Source: Boseongicola sp. (GTDB lineage: Bacteria; Pseudomonadota; Alphaproteobacteria; Rhodobacterales; Rhodobacteraceae). From it: a stretch of 64,000 nucleotides of DNA. Below are positions 9,110 to 20,547 of this stretch, one piece after another. Both the position numbers and the translations under genes were made by a program. The stretch covers positions 877,932 through 941,931 of the forward strand of contig CP046179.1 of assembly GCA_014075275.1 (NCBI GenBank). Reading direction: 5' to 3'. The notes beneath the pieces were generated by a model. It worked only from the letters and a program-made list of their open reading frames with translations, did no database searches and was not told where the DNA came from. Numbering within the stretch: the first letter of the stretch is position 1; each line of letters starts with the position of its first letter.

Positions 9110-10654
9110 ATGTCAGAAGCACAATCGCGCCGTCGGGCACGGGGTGGCGGTGGAGCCGCCCGTCGCGCCGAGCGTACAGCCGTCAAAATTGAAGCGGCAA
9201 AATACATTGAGCGCAACATTCCCAATCTGGAAATTCTGAACGAAGAGGCGTTGGATATTATCGAAGCCAATGCTGAAACGGTATTGGAAGAGATCGGAGT
9301 CGCATTCGTTGACAATCCTGCTGCTCTGGAGCGTTGGAAAGCCGCTGGCGCAGAAGTTGTCGGCGAGCGTGTTCGACTGCCAAAGGGATTGGCCAGAAAG
9401 CTGTGTTCAACAGCGCCTTCGACATTTGTTCAGCATGCCAGGAACCCAGAGCGGAGCGTTGTCATCGGTGGCAACAATCTGGTGCTGGCCCCTGTTTATG
9501 GTCCACCCTTCGTACGTGACGCAGAAGGCGGACGCCGCTATGCCACGATCGAAGATTTCCGGAAATTCGTGAAACTGGGCTATATGTCCAAGTGGCTGCA
9601 CCATTCCGGCGGTACCGTTTGCGAGCCGACCGATATTGCGGTCAACAAGCGCCATCTGGATATGCTGCTTGCCCATATGACCCTGTCAGACAAGCCATTC
9701 ATGGGGTCGGTGACCGAACCGGAACGGGCGGCAGATTCGGTTGAAATGTGCGAGATCCTGTTCGGCAAAGACTTTGTGGCTGAAAACACGGTCATGACTT
9801 CGCTGATCAACATCAATTCACCGCTAACCTTTGATTCCACGATGATGGGCGCGTTGGAGGTTTATGCCAAGAACAATCAGGCCGCGATCATTTCTCCCTT
9901 TATCGTGGGCGGCGCAATGGCCCCGGTCAGCGTGGCCGGCACGTTGACGCAAGTTATGGCGGAAGTTCTGGCCGGTGTTGCCTATTCGCAGTTGATCCGC
10001 CCCGGTGCGCCAGTGATTGCCGGAGCCTTCGTGACCTCGATTGATATGAACTCGGGCGCGCCGACCTTTGGCACGCCGGAGGCTGCAAAGATCACCTATG
10101 GCATGGGTCAGATCGCACGGCGTCTGGGTTTACCCTATCGTTCGGCCGGTTCGTTCTGTGGATCGAAACTGCCTGATGCCCAAGCTGCTTATGAAACGGC
10201 GAACAGCCTGAACGTCGGCCTTTTGGCAGGTGTCAATTTCATGCTGCACTCGGCAGGCTGGCTTGAAGGCGGGCTTGTGGCCAGTTTCGAGAAATTCGTT
10301 ATGGATGCCGACCAACTGGGTGCGTTGCATGGCATCGCGTCCGGCGTTGATATGTCCGAGAACGGGCAAGGCATGGATGCCATCCGCGAAGTTGGGCCTG
10401 GCGGCCATTATCTGGGGTGCGCGCACACTCAGGCCAACTTCAAGAGCGCTTTCTGGCGCACCGAGCTTCTTGATTACAAACCATTTGAGACCTGGGCCGA
10501 TGAGGGCGAACAGGACACGGTTCAATTGGCCAGCAAGCGCGTAGAAAAGTTGCTGAACGACTATCAAACACCGGCATTGGATCCGGAGATCAAGGCGCGG
10601 CTTGAAGCATATGTCGCCGAGAAAAAGGCGTCTGTTCCCGACGCATTTGCCTAA
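9110..10654 (+). CDS. MttB-family (trimethylamine:corrinoid) methyltransferase homologue, non-pyrrolysine
   Basis: A 514-residue member of the MttB superfamily. A good ribosome site (GGAGG, 8 bp before the ATG) supports the start. The Arg/Ala-rich first 25 residues precede the TIM-barrel domain. No internal TAG is present, so it lacks the pyrrolysine of archaeal MttB; such bacterial forms demethylate quaternary amines such as glycine betaine or related methylated amines. Corrinoid partner and reactivase genes are absent from this window, so substrate and methyl acceptor are unknown. Abundant paralogues are typical of the Roseobacter group. Its stop overlaps the convergent DUF6477 gene by 4 bp. 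Confidence 0.9.
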   Translation: MSEAQSRRRARGGGGAARRAERTAVKIEAAKYIERNIPNLEILNEEALDIIEANAETVLEEIGVAFVDNPAALERWKAAGAEVVGERVRLPKGLARKLCSTAPSTFVQHARNPERSVVIGGNNLVLAPVYGPPFVRDAEGGRRYATIEDFRKFVKLGYMSKWLHHSGGTVCEPTDIAVNKRHLDMLLAHMTLSDKPFMGSVTEPERAADSVEMCEILFGKDFVAENTVMTSLININSPLTFDSTMMGALEVYAKNNQAAIISPFIVGGAMAPVSVAGTLTQVMAEVLAGVAYSQLIRPGAPVIAGAFVTSIDMNSGAPTFGTPEAAKITYGMGQIARRLGLPYRSAGSFCGSKLPDAQAAYETANSLNVGLLAGVNFMLHSAGWLEGGLVASFEKFVMDADQLGALHGIASGVDMSENGQGMDAIREVGPGGHYLGCAHTQANFKSAFWRTELLDYKPFETWADEGEQDTVQLASKRVEKLLNDYQTPALDPEIKARLEAYVAEKKASVPDAFA

Positions 10655-10944
10655 ACGGCCGTTGGCCCGCGTGGTATCAGGCGGGCCTCGGCCATCAAGG
10701 CGATCAATATTTCGATGTGGCGTGCCGGTGAATAACCGGCGTTGCCGTCGCGGCGGCCGCATTCGGCCTTGGCTTCTGCTTCGAGTAGATATCTGACGGT
10801 TTCTTCGGGGCGCTTCGAGGCGTGCGCACTAATCAGGCGCGGTAAAGTGCGGTCGCGGCTGTAATCGCTCATTCCGAGCCGGGCAGCGCGGATTAGTAAT
10901 CGTGGACGACGCAATCCCGCCAGCACATTCAAAACATCAGACAT
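10651..10944 (-). CDS. DUF6477-type small protein
   Basis: A 97-residue Arg- and Ala-rich protein beginning MSDVLNVLAGLRRPRLLIRA. I chose the ATG at 10944 because AAGGAT lies just upstream at the right distance; the frame stays open further upstream but without a comparable ribosome site. It looks all-helical and basic. I recognise it as a Rhodobacterales-specific family of unknown function that sits divergently beside the DUF6456 gene, as here. The shared 223-bp intergenic region holds two overlapping inverted repeats. Confidence 0.75.
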   Translation of the reverse strand: MSDVLNVLAGLRRPRLLIRAARLGMSDYSRDRTLPRLISAHASKRPEETVRYLLEAEAKAECGRRDGNAGYSPARHIEILIALMAEARLIPRGPTAV

Positions 10945-10980
10945 AAGTGATATCCTTAATTGAGGTTCATCACCACTAAT

Positions 10981-11004
10981 GCAACCTACGCGTGTGTTGC
11001 ACAC
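10981..11004. promoter_or_regulatory. Two overlapping inverted repeats between the divergent DUF6477 and DUF6456 genes
   Basis: GTGTG-TTG-CACAC (10992-11004) is a perfect 5-bp inverted repeat. Overlapping it, GCAAC (10981-10985) pairs with GTTGC (10996-11000). This arrangement between two divergent genes resembles an operator for a dimeric regulator. The DUF6456 protein has an N-terminal helix-turn-helix and is a candidate binder. No protein is known to bind here; this is inference from symmetry. Confidence 0.45.
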
Positions 11005-11167
11005 ATCCCATAAACAGCGTTCGGGCATATTTCTGTTTATTTACAATTCATACACCAATTTGACTGCAGACCGTTTGTGTTAAGAGACTGGTAATAAATA
11101 CAACTCAAGGTTGCTAGTGGTGGGTAGCCGTTTCGAAGTTACACATCCGGTTCAAAGGAGGATCGAC

Positions 11168-12298
11168 ATGCACACAGCACAAGACACCCCGAGGATATTG
11201 GCCGTTCCAGATTGGGCGCCGGACGATCTTCGCCGTTATCTTGCGCACACCGAGCATGGCCAATCGATCCGTTCGTTGGCGCGCGAAGCGGGGTGTCATG
11301 CCTCGACTGTGTTGCGTCAGGTTCGCCGCTATGAAACGCGTCGCGACGATCTCTTGGTGGAATTGGCGCTTTGCCGTCTCAGCCGTTCTGGGGGTGTCGG
11401 TGACGGGCTTTCGCCGGATGTCGAGGACATAGATACAATGACACTTGCTGCAGAAGTTGAAGACGCCCCGGAACTGCCGGATGAAGAGGAGCTACCTCGT
11501 GACGCCCCACGGGTATTGCGTCGTCTGAACGAACCCGGCGCCTGTTTGGCCATCGCTAAAGACATGGAAAAGGCAGTTGTCGTGCGTGAAGATACCGATG
11601 GTCAAACATTGCGAACAGCAGTTGTAGATCGCCCTTTGGCTGAGGCAATGGCGCTGAAAGACTGGGTGACTTTATCATGTGAAGGGCGCATTTCGCGCTA
11701 TCGAATTACCACCACAGGCCGCCACGCTTTAAAGAGGCTTCTGGCTGAAGATGAAGCAAACCGTGCCGGATTGGCCGAAAAAGCCCGCCCATTCGCGGCC
11801 CAGCACGCCGATCACGAGACGCAAAATGTCCGAGACAGTGACGGCAAACGGCGGCGGGAGCGTTACAATGCAACCGAAAGCCCGCTGCTTTCTTTGGCGC
11901 GTCGTCGGGACGGCACAGGAAAGCCCTTCCTGAGCGCCGATCTTGTTGCCGCGGGCGAACGTCTGCGCGAAGATTTCGAATTGGCCCAAATGGGGCCACG
12001 TGTGGCTCAGAATTGGGAGCGTTTCTTAACCGCCGGTGTCCGTGGCGATTACAACTCTGGCACCGGTGGCGGTTCCGATGCAGCCCGCGAACGCGTCAGT
12101 CGTGCACTTAGCGATCTTGGGCCAGGACTTGGTGACGTGGTCTTGCGGTGTTGTTGTTTTCTGGAAGGCATGGAGGCTGCCGAAAAACGAATGGGCTGGT
12201 CAGCACGCTCTGGCAAGATTGTTCTCAGGATCGCTCTGGCTAGACTTAAGCGGCACTATGACGAAGCTGAAGGCAACTGGTCGCCTCTTATCGGGTGA
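11168..12298 (+). CDS. DUF6456 protein with N-terminal helix-turn-helix
   Basis: A 376-residue probable DNA-binding protein. The ATG at 11168 follows AAAGGAGG by 5 bp, so I prefer it over an in-frame upstream start at 11111. Residues 15-60 (DLRRYLAHTEHGQSIRSLAR, then GCHASTVLRQVRRYE) form a helix-turn-helix. The middle is acidic and variable, and the C-terminal 130 residues (NATESPLLSLARRRDGTGK and on) are the DUF6456 domain, which contains an odd run of three Cys in VVLRCCCFLEG. Function unknown. It is followed by a strong bidirectional terminator shared with katG. Confidence 0.85.
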   Translation: MHTAQDTPRILAVPDWAPDDLRRYLAHTEHGQSIRSLAREAGCHASTVLRQVRRYETRRDDLLVELALCRLSRSGGVGDGLSPDVEDIDTMTLAAEVEDAPELPDEEELPRDAPRVLRRLNEPGACLAIAKDMEKAVVVREDTDGQTLRTAVVDRPLAEAMALKDWVTLSCEGRISRYRITTTGRHALKRLLAEDEANRAGLAEKARPFAAQHADHETQNVRDSDGKRRRERYNATESPLLSLARRRDGTGKPFLSADLVAAGERLREDFELAQMGPRVAQNWERFLTAGVRGDYNSGTGGGSDAARERVSRALSDLGPGLGDVVLRCCCFLEGMEAAEKRMGWSARSGKIVLRIALARLKRHYDEAEGNWSPLIG

Positions 12299-12320
12299 CT
12301 TCGAGTTTTCGATCCAACAA

Positions 12321-12350
12321 AAAAAGGCGCCCCATACGAGGCGCCTTTTT
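12321..12350. terminator. Bidirectional rho-independent terminator between DUF6456 gene and katG
   Basis: AAAAAGGCGCC (12321-12331) and GGCGCCTTTTT (12340-12350) form a perfect 11-bp stem with an 8-base loop. The A-run on one side and T-run on the other let it end transcripts from both convergent genes. Confidence 0.92.
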
Positions 12351-12367
12351 CAATTATTTAAAGCGCT

Positions 12368-14573
<2,206 letters not shown>

Positions 14574-14808
14574 ATGCGAGGGGTCATGCCGTTCAATGTC
14601 AAAAAGGGCCGATTTGCCACCTTTCAACTTTGCTGCCTGATCTCCCCGCAGATCGTGATTCCTTAGAACCAATCTAAACTGCGTGGCCCAGCATTCAACG
14701 CCTATGGGGCGCGACACTTGCATTTTTCGCAATTCGGCTCTGCACTGGCAGACCTTTGCCAATCCCGCGCATTGGCATATATGGGTTTTTAAACAATCAG
14801 GGCCTTCA

Positions 14809-15753
14809 ATGACACGCGATCTGAAAATACCGGCACAACGCCACCCGGAAAAAGCCAATCGACCGGACAATGCGCAACCGAAAAAACCCGATTGGATCCG
14901 CGTCAAAGCCCCGACAAGTGAGGGCTACAAGCAGACTCGCAACATCATGCGCGAGCATAAACTGGTTACCGTCTGTGAAGAGGCCGGCTGCCCGAATGTG
15001 GGCGAGTGCTGGAGCCAGGGCCACGCCACCATGATGATCATGGGCGAGGTTTGCACCCGCGCCTGCACATTCTGCAACATCGCGACCGGAAAGCCGCCCG
15101 AAGACCTGGACGTGTTCGAGCCGGGCCGCGTCGCTGATGCTGTTAAGAAGCTCGGCCTGAACCACGTCGTAGTCACCTCGGTCGATCGCGACGATGTCGA
15201 AGATGGCGGTGCCGAACATTTCGCCCAGACGATCCGTGCCATCCGTCGTCAGTCGCCAAATACGACCATTGAGATTCTGACACCGGACTTCATCCGCGCA
15301 GATGACTCAGTCCTTGAGATTGTCGTAGATGCCAAGCCTGACGTTTTCAATCATAACCTTGAAACTGTGCCCGGCCTTTACCCCGAGGTCCGTCCCGGTG
15401 CGCGGTATTTCCACAGCCTGCGCCTGCTGCAGCGCGTGAAGGAACTTGATCCAACCATGTTCACCAAATCCGGTATCATGGTGGGCCTCGGTGAAGACAA
15501 GCAGGCCGTCCACGCCGTCATGGACGACATGCGCGCCGCCGACATCGATTTCCTGACCATTGGCCAATACCTGCAGCCAACCCCAAAGCACCATCATGTT
15601 GACCGTTTCGTTACACCTGAAGAATTCGCCGCCTATGAAAAGGCCGCCTTCGGCAAAGGGTTCCTCATGGTTTCAGCCACACCGCTGACACGCTCATCGT
15701 ACCATGCGGGCGATGATTTTGCCCGGTTGCGCGCCGCGACATCTGCCAATTGA
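14809..15753 (+). CDS. lipA: Lipoyl synthase
   Basis: A 314-residue radical-SAM enzyme that inserts two sulfurs into octanoyl groups on E2 and GcvH proteins. The auxiliary cluster cysteines are in [12 protein letters not shown] and the radical-SAM CxxxCxxC is in CTRACTFC. The ATG at 14809 (with AGGG upstream) is preferred because the open frame further upstream encodes sequence unrelated to LipA. The C-terminus [10 protein letters not shown] is normal. Its last 121 bp are overlapped by an antisense reading frame, the altered tail of the neighbouring methyltransferase-like gene. Confidence 0.97.
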   Translation: MTRDLKIPAQRHPEKANRPDNAQPKKPDWIRVKAPTSEGYKQTRNIMREHKLVTVCEEAGCPNVGECWSQGHATMMIMGEVCTRACTFCNIATGKPPEDLDVFEPGRVADAVKKLGLNHVVVTSVDRDDVEDGGAEHFAQTIRAIRRQSPNTTIEILTPDFIRADDSVLEIVVDAKPDVFNHNLETVPGLYPEVRPGARYFHSLRLLQRVKELDPTMFTKSGIMVGLGEDKQAVHAVMDDMRAADIDFLTIGQYLQPTPKHHHVDRFVTPEEFAAYEKAAFGKGFLMVSATPLTRSSYHAGDDFARLRAATSAN

Positions 15754-16574
15754 CCCCCCAACTCTTCGGGATCTCCGTCTTCCAGATGGCCGATCTTACA
15801 AAGCGCAATTTTTTCCATAGCGCTGGCGTTGGGCCGGATCGCGCGGATGCGCTGCATCCAGTCGCCGCCGTCAAACGCGGGTTCAATTTCCAGCGGATGC
15901 GAACAGTTCACCGAATAAAAAGCCACCAGATCACCAACATCATCGTCAATGGCCTCGATCGCCTCGCGCAAAGTTGGTCCGCTTCTCAACCGGTGTTCCG
16001 ACGTCAGTGTCAACGAAATGGCAACAGGAATACTAACGTCCGCACCAGCCTGCGCGACACCAATGGCCTCGGGGATATTATTGAAAGTCATCGCCCACCC
16101 AAGATCCGCACCGGCTTCTTTCAGGGTGCTAAGCTGGACCCGATGATAGGCGCGAGCCTCTTCAGCTGTGATCGTTCCACCGGTTCCGTAGGCATCGCCG
16201 CGTGGCCCAACCGCACCGACGACATAGGCCAGATCAAAATCATATTCTCCAATCAAATCCTGCAAAAAGCGGATGGCGCGAAGCTGCATATCGGCTAAAC
16301 CATCTGGTGTCAGCCCCAATTTGGCGCCCCAATCCGGACTGGCGCGGTAGTCAATTCCTGCGCATAGCGGGATCATATCCTGACGTTTGCAAACATCCAG
16401 ATACCGTCGCCAGATGCCCTTCATATCCTCGACGGCTTCCGGGTTATCCAGCAATGTGAACATGGCAAATTCGGGCAACTCGTGGCCCCATTTATACATG
16501 ATTTCTGTCTCGATCCCGCCTTCGGTCAGGTAAAGCCGTCCCGGTATCTTCGGAGGAAATTCCTCTCTCGCCAT
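15633..16574 (-). pseudogene. Homocysteine S-methyltransferase-like gene, 3' end lost against lipA
   Basis: A 313-codon frame beginning MAREEFPPKIPGRLYLTEGG with the family's glycine-rich first strand (LTEGGIETEI) and a later NCSHP cysteine. Normal members end with a GGCCGTD-type motif that supplies two zinc ligands. Here the family-like sequence stops at DPEELGG, exactly at the lipA stop codon (15753), and the last 39 residues are antisense lipA. The zinc site is therefore missing and methyl transfer to homocysteine is unlikely. The N-terminal 274 residues look intact. It could still be a stable protein with another role, but truncation by a deletion is the simpler reading. Confidence 0.65.
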
Positions 16575-16638
16575 TGTCGTCTCCCACCTTGTCAGAGAGA
16601 AACTTTAGCAGGGGTAGGGCCTATGGTCGAGTTGACCT

Positions 16639-17514
16639 TCAATTCGACGCTGGCAAGCTTAGGATATACTGTGCAATGGCCAACCGATCTTCGGTTGAAA
16701 GCCGCGCCAGGTTTTCGATGACCGAAACCATCTCGCCGCCCGCGCTGTCAAAATCAGGTGTCAGACCGGTATCCAGATAAAACTCCAGATCGTCCAATGC
16801 CCAATCCAATTGACCCGGTCGCAGGCCCGGTATCCGACCACGCCCTGATGGATTTGGCGCACCAGCCAGCCATTGCGATCTATCCCAGCCACCCAGAATG
16901 TTGCGCGGAGTGTGGCACTCGGCACAATGACCTAACACTTCGACCAGATACTGACCGCGCTCATTATCCGATGTGCTCAAATCTGCTTGTCTGTCAAAAA
17001 ACAAGAGTTTCCAGCCGCCAAGTGACAGCCTGATATTGAACGGAAACCCAACCTCGTGTGGCTTGTTTGGCGTCGACTGAGCAGGAAGGGCTTTCATGAA
17101 TGCCCAAAGGTCGACAACATCCTGATCCGTCATCCGGCCATAGCTGGTATAGGGAAACGCCGGGTAGTAATGTTTACCGTCCGGGGACGTGCCGCGTGTC
17201 ACCGCTGATGCAAAGTCCGCGACTGTCCAGTTGCCAATGCCATTTGCCGGGTCCGGTGAGATATTTGGCGCAAGAAACGTGCCAAAATCCGTGGCGAACT
17301 TCTGTCCCCCGGCCAAAGCCAACTTGTCATCGCTATCGGGCGCGGTGTGACACGATGCACAGCCCGCGGCCCAATAGACAACTTCACCACGTTCAGTATC
17401 GCCGTCCAGCGACGCCAACACAGCAGCATCAACGCGCTCGGGCCGCGTGATCCAAAGTCCGGCCAATGCAACAACAAGCCCGATGACAATCAGGCCATAC
17501 AATATTCGGCGCAT
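16639..17514 (-). CDS. Diheme c-type cytochrome
   Basis: A 291-residue protein with an N-terminal membrane anchor (residues 4-22, LYGLIVIGLVVALAGLW) and two CXXCH haem sites: CASCH at 52-56 and CAECH near residue 200. The two-domain layout (GDTERGEVVYWAAGCASCH and GQYLVEVLGHCAECHTPRN) resembles the cytochrome subunits that take electrons from membrane dehydrogenases. It is probably anchored in the inner membrane facing the periplasm. It starts 28 bp downstream of the cytochrome c' gene, so the two are likely one operon. No dehydrogenase is adjacent, so its electron donor is unknown. Confidence 0.9.
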   Translation of the reverse strand: MRRILYGLIVIGLVVALAGLWITRPERVDAAVLASLDGDTERGEVVYWAAGCASCHTAPDSDDKLALAGGQKFATDFGTFLAPNISPDPANGIGNWTVADFASAVTRGTSPDGKHYYPAFPYTSYGRMTDQDVVDLWAFMKALPAQSTPNKPHEVGFPFNIRLSLGGWKLLFFDRQADLSTSDNERGQYLVEVLGHCAECHTPRNILGGWDRSQWLAGAPNPSGRGRIPGLRPGQLDWALDDLEFYLDTGLTPDFDSAGGEMVSVIENLARLSTEDRLAIAQYILSLPASN

Positions 17515-17542
17515 TCAAAGCCTCTTGGCTTGATTTCGGAGC

Positions 17543-18010
17543 TTAGCCTTCTGGCAGCCGATAGTCTTTGTGGCAGGCGTTGCAAGCTCCGTTAACTTTC
17601 GCAATCGCCGGTGCCAATGCGTCTGCGCCGTCCCCGGCAACTTGCTGAAGCTCACCAACTGCGACCACCACGGCCCCGGCTTTTGCAAAGACGTCTGGGA
17701 AATTGGCCCAGATATCAGGTGATGCGCGGGTTCCAGCGCTGGATTCGGCATCAGTGCCCGGAGCCCACATCCGCATCTGACTGACTTGCATGAGGGCACT
17801 TAGACTGTCGGCTGCTGCCTGAGCTGATTCAGCATTATAGTCGATGCGGCCGCGAGACATGTTCAAAAGATAATAATTGTTGTGGCCATATAGCTCCATC
17901 AGGGCCTGCCGTGCCTTGATAGCCGGATTTGTCTGATGGCTGTCGGCAATTGCAGCGCCGGCCATGGCCACTACTGCAGCAGAGACTGCAAGGGAACGTA
18001 AACTGATCAT
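17543..18010 (-). CDS. Cytochrome c' family protein
   Basis: A 155-residue periplasmic protein. The signal peptide ends at AIADSHQ, a four-helix-bundle sequence follows, and a C-terminal haem site CNACH lies in GACNACHKDYRLPEG, as expected for cytochrome c'. Family members bind NO and other small gases and may protect against nitrosative stress, or shuttle electrons; which applies here is unknown. It is first in a two-gene unit with the diheme cytochrome and divergent from a LysR regulator gene 88 bp away. Confidence 0.9.
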   Translation of the reverse strand: MISLRSLAVSAAVVAMAGAAIADSHQTNPAIKARQALMELYGHNNYYLLNMSRGRIDYNAESAQAAADSLSALMQVSQMRMWAPGTDAESSAGTRASPDIWANFPDVFAKAGAVVVAVGELQQVAGDGADALAPAIAKVNGACNACHKDYRLPEG

Positions 18011-18098
18011 AAGATTGAATGCTCCTGAAATTTGTCCTGTCGCAAAAGCCTAGGCTAGTTTAGGAAAAAGGGAACTCTGCAAAAACGCGGGCCTCGTC

Positions 18099-18956
18099 AT
18101 GAAAAATGCACAGATGGACTGGGATGACCTCCGCTTTGTCCTTGCGGTCGAAGATCAAGGATCCGTCGCGGGCGCGGCGCGATACCTTGGCGTAAATCAT
18201 GCGACAGTTCTTAGGCGCATCGCATCCTTCGAAACCAAACATAAAGTGCGATTGTTCGACAAAACTGCGCGCGGCTACCGTCTGTCGGCGGATCGACGCG
18301 AATTGATCGAGGCCATTCGAACCGCCGGAAAATCGCTTCAACAGGTTGGCCGGTTAATCGATGCGGAAAAATCGTTGTCACCGGGACGGTTGCGGATCAC
18401 GTCCACAGATACTTTTTGTTCACGCATCCTTCCGCCAATAGTTCAGGACCTTCAGGCTAACGATGGTCAACCAATCGAGCTGATTTCGGCCAATGCCTAT
18501 GTGGACGTGTCACGTCTTCAGGCGGATATTGCCGTGCGTCCGACCGATCAATTGCCGGACGATCTCCATGGTCTGGCGGCCGGAAAGCTGGCCTTTGCCG
18601 TATACGGCTCGCCAGAGGGGCGGGATGCCTGGCTGGGGTTTGCCGGGCCGTTGCAACGCAGCAAAGCCGCCGCCTGGTTTCGCGACCGGCTGTCTGGTGC
18701 GGCACCGGAAGTTTCTGCCGATAGCTTTCTGACACTGGCGGCTATGGTTGCTGAAGGGGCAGGGCGTGCGGTCTTGCCGGTTTTCGTTGGCAACACCTGG
18801 AAGGGTTTGATCAAGCTCGAGGCCCCAAAGTCTCTGCCATCGGTTCCGCTTTGGGTCGCTTGCCATAAAGATCTGGTTGGGTCGGGCCGCATCAAGGGAC
18901 CCCGGTCATTTCTGACCGAAAGATTGCGTGCGCTGGGGCCGATCCTTGCCCCCTAG
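18099..18956 (+). CDS. LysR-family transcriptional regulator
   Basis: A 285-residue regulator. The winged helix-turn-helix is at residues 6-65 (DWDDLRFVLAVEDQGSVAGA and NHATVLRRIASFE). The effector-binding domain follows (SPGRLRITSTDTFCSRILPP). It is divergent from the cytochrome c' operon, the classic LysR target layout, so control of those cytochromes is plausible. No strong ribosome site distinguishes the ATG at 18099 from one at 18114. Its stop overlaps the convergent porin gene by 4 bp. Confidence 0.9.
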   Translation: MKNAQMDWDDLRFVLAVEDQGSVAGAARYLGVNHATVLRRIASFETKHKVRLFDKTARGYRLSADRRELIEAIRTAGKSLQQVGRLIDAEKSLSPGRLRITSTDTFCSRILPPIVQDLQANDGQPIELISANAYVDVSRLQADIAVRPTDQLPDDLHGLAAGKLAFAVYGSPEGRDAWLGFAGPLQRSKAAAWFRDRLSGAAPEVSADSFLTLAAMVAEGAGRAVLPVFVGNTWKGLIKLEAPKSLPSVPLWVACHKDLVGSGRIKGPRSFLTERLRALGPILAP

Positions 18957-19816
18957 AACTCGAATCCGATTGTGACATCCAGCGAGTAATCTTGGCTGTC
19001 TGCGCCTTCGATGCCGCCGCGCCAGACTGCGCCGGTGTCCAGCGAATACGCGGCCCCAAGCCCAAACCGGGCTTCGCCTTCGTCGGTAAGATCATCCGTC
19101 TGGTAAGAGCCGGAAACTCCTAAAGTCAGCCCGTCGCGCATTTCGTATCCAACCGAAAGTTGTGACAGCAGGAAGCCCGCATCGCTGTCACTGCGCACCA
19201 AATCAATCGCAGCCGTAGCGGCGTCCCAGGTCACTTCAGTTCCCAATAAAAAGCGATCCTCAGTTCCGTCCGTTTCTGCGCCGCCGTAGACGATAAACTG
19301 GTCAAGGCTATCAAGAACAGGAACATCCAATCGACCGGCAACACCAACAACCGACTCGTCGATGTCCTCAAGCCAATGCACCGACGTGCCCAAATGCCAG
19401 GCACCTGCTTCGCCTGAAACCCGCACTCCTGTTCCAAGTGTCTCGCTCAAAGCTGCTTCGGCAGCAATCGGGCGCAATGCTTCGCGCAACCCTGTCGAGC
19501 CGTATCTCGGCAAGGTCGGCAGTGGTCCGACTTCGAAGATCGAACGCGGACGTCCGACGTCAATTGAAGCAAAAGGCAGTCCAAGCCCCGCACTGGCATA
19601 TGAAGCCTCGCGATCACCAACATGGCTGCGCCCCAACTCTAACCGACCGGTCACTAACGCCCCGCCATATTGGAACGTGGTCAATGTCGCGATGTCGCTT
19701 TGGCTGGCGTCGCTGGCAACGTCAGACCCAAACTGAAATGCCCCCTCGATTCGAGGCGGCTCGGCCGATGCCGGAACTACTGATAAAATCAGGATAAATG
19801 CCGGGGCCAGACGCAC
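18953..19816 (-). CDS. Porin-like outer-membrane beta-barrel protein
   Basis: A 287-residue protein with a signal peptide (RLAPAFILILSVVPASA, cut before EPPRIEG), alternating polar and hydrophobic strands, and a C-terminal Phe (DVTIGFEF), the outer-membrane signal. The start is a GTG at 19816 with AAGGA 8 bp upstream. It is similar in build to Rhodobacterales porins but at 287 residues is shorter than most general trimeric porins. Substrate unknown. It lies convergent with the LysR gene. Confidence 0.75.
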   Translation of the reverse strand: MRLAPAFILILSVVPASAEPPRIEGAFQFGSDVASDASQSDIATLTTFQYGGALVTGRLELGRSHVGDREASYASAGLGLPFASIDVGRPRSIFEVGPLPTLPRYGSTGLREALRPIAAEAALSETLGTGVRVSGEAGAWHLGTSVHWLEDIDESVVGVAGRLDVPVLDSLDQFIVYGGAETDGTEDRFLLGTEVTWDAATAAIDLVRSDSDAGFLLSQLSVGYEMRDGLTLGVSGSYQTDDLTDEGEARFGLGAAYSLDTGAVWRGGIEGADSQDYSLDVTIGFEF

Positions 19817-19943
19817 TGATGCGTTCCTTAGTCGAGGCCCTCACAACCCGCACTTTATCGCTCTAGAGTAGCGCCGACAAAGCAACAAAGTGTTGACGAT
19901 TTTGCCTGTGTCCCAGCAGACGCAGTTTTGGGCGGATAGACGC

Positions 19944-20483
19944 CTATGTGAAACGCACTTTGCCGATATATGGCAGGTTGCGGTTCCGTTGGGCGTAATC
20001 AATCCCGTAGCCAACCACGAATTCGTCAGGAATCTCGAAACCTGTCCATGTGGCCTTAATGTCAGTTTCACGTCGCGAAGGTTTATCCAGCAATGCAATC
20101 GTTTCGAACTTTCGGGGTTCTCGCGTTTTCAACAACTGCGTGACATGCGAAAGCGTGAAGCCTGTATCGACGATATCCTCCACAAGCAAAACATCGCGTC
20201 CGCCAATCTCTCCGCGAAGGTCTTTCAAAATACGAACTTCGCGGCTGCTTTCCATACTGTCGCCATAAGACGAAGCCTCCAGGAAATCGACTTCGACGTT
20301 CATGTCCAATTCACGAACCAGATCGGCGATGAAGACGAACGATCCGCGCAGCAATCCGACAACCACCAGCTTCTCGGTGCCGTTGAACGTCTCTTTGATC
20401 TCGCGCGCCAGATCCTCGATCCGCGCTGCAATTGTCTTGGCCGAGATCATCTCGTCGATCACGTAAGGCTGCGTCACTGGCAT
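19944..20483 (-). CDS. hpt: Hypoxanthine phosphoribosyltransferase
   Basis: A 179-residue purine-salvage enzyme that makes IMP or GMP from the base and PRPP. The PRPP-binding motif [11 protein letters not shown] has the usual two acidic residues, and the N-terminal loop GLLRGSFVF matches the family. GGGGGAT directly precedes the ATG. It is divergent from the coq10-like gene with 64 bp between them. Confidence 0.96.
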   Translation of the reverse strand: MPVTQPYVIDEMISAKTIAARIEDLAREIKETFNGTEKLVVVGLLRGSFVFIADLVRELDMNVEVDFLEASSYGDSMESSREVRILKDLRGEIGGRDVLLVEDIVDTGFTLSHVTQLLKTREPRKFETIALLDKPSRRETDIKATWTGFEIPDEFVVGYGIDYAQRNRNLPYIGKVRFT

Positions 20484-20547
20484 ATCCCCCTTGACTGTTC
20501 CTGTCGTTCCTACACTTAAGGGACAAGTCCTGACCAGCCCGAAGCCA

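Noticed and set aside
9110-10654. Pyrrolysine-containing trimethylamine methyltransferase
   Set aside because: No in-frame TAG occurs in the 514 codons; it is the non-pyrrolysine type.
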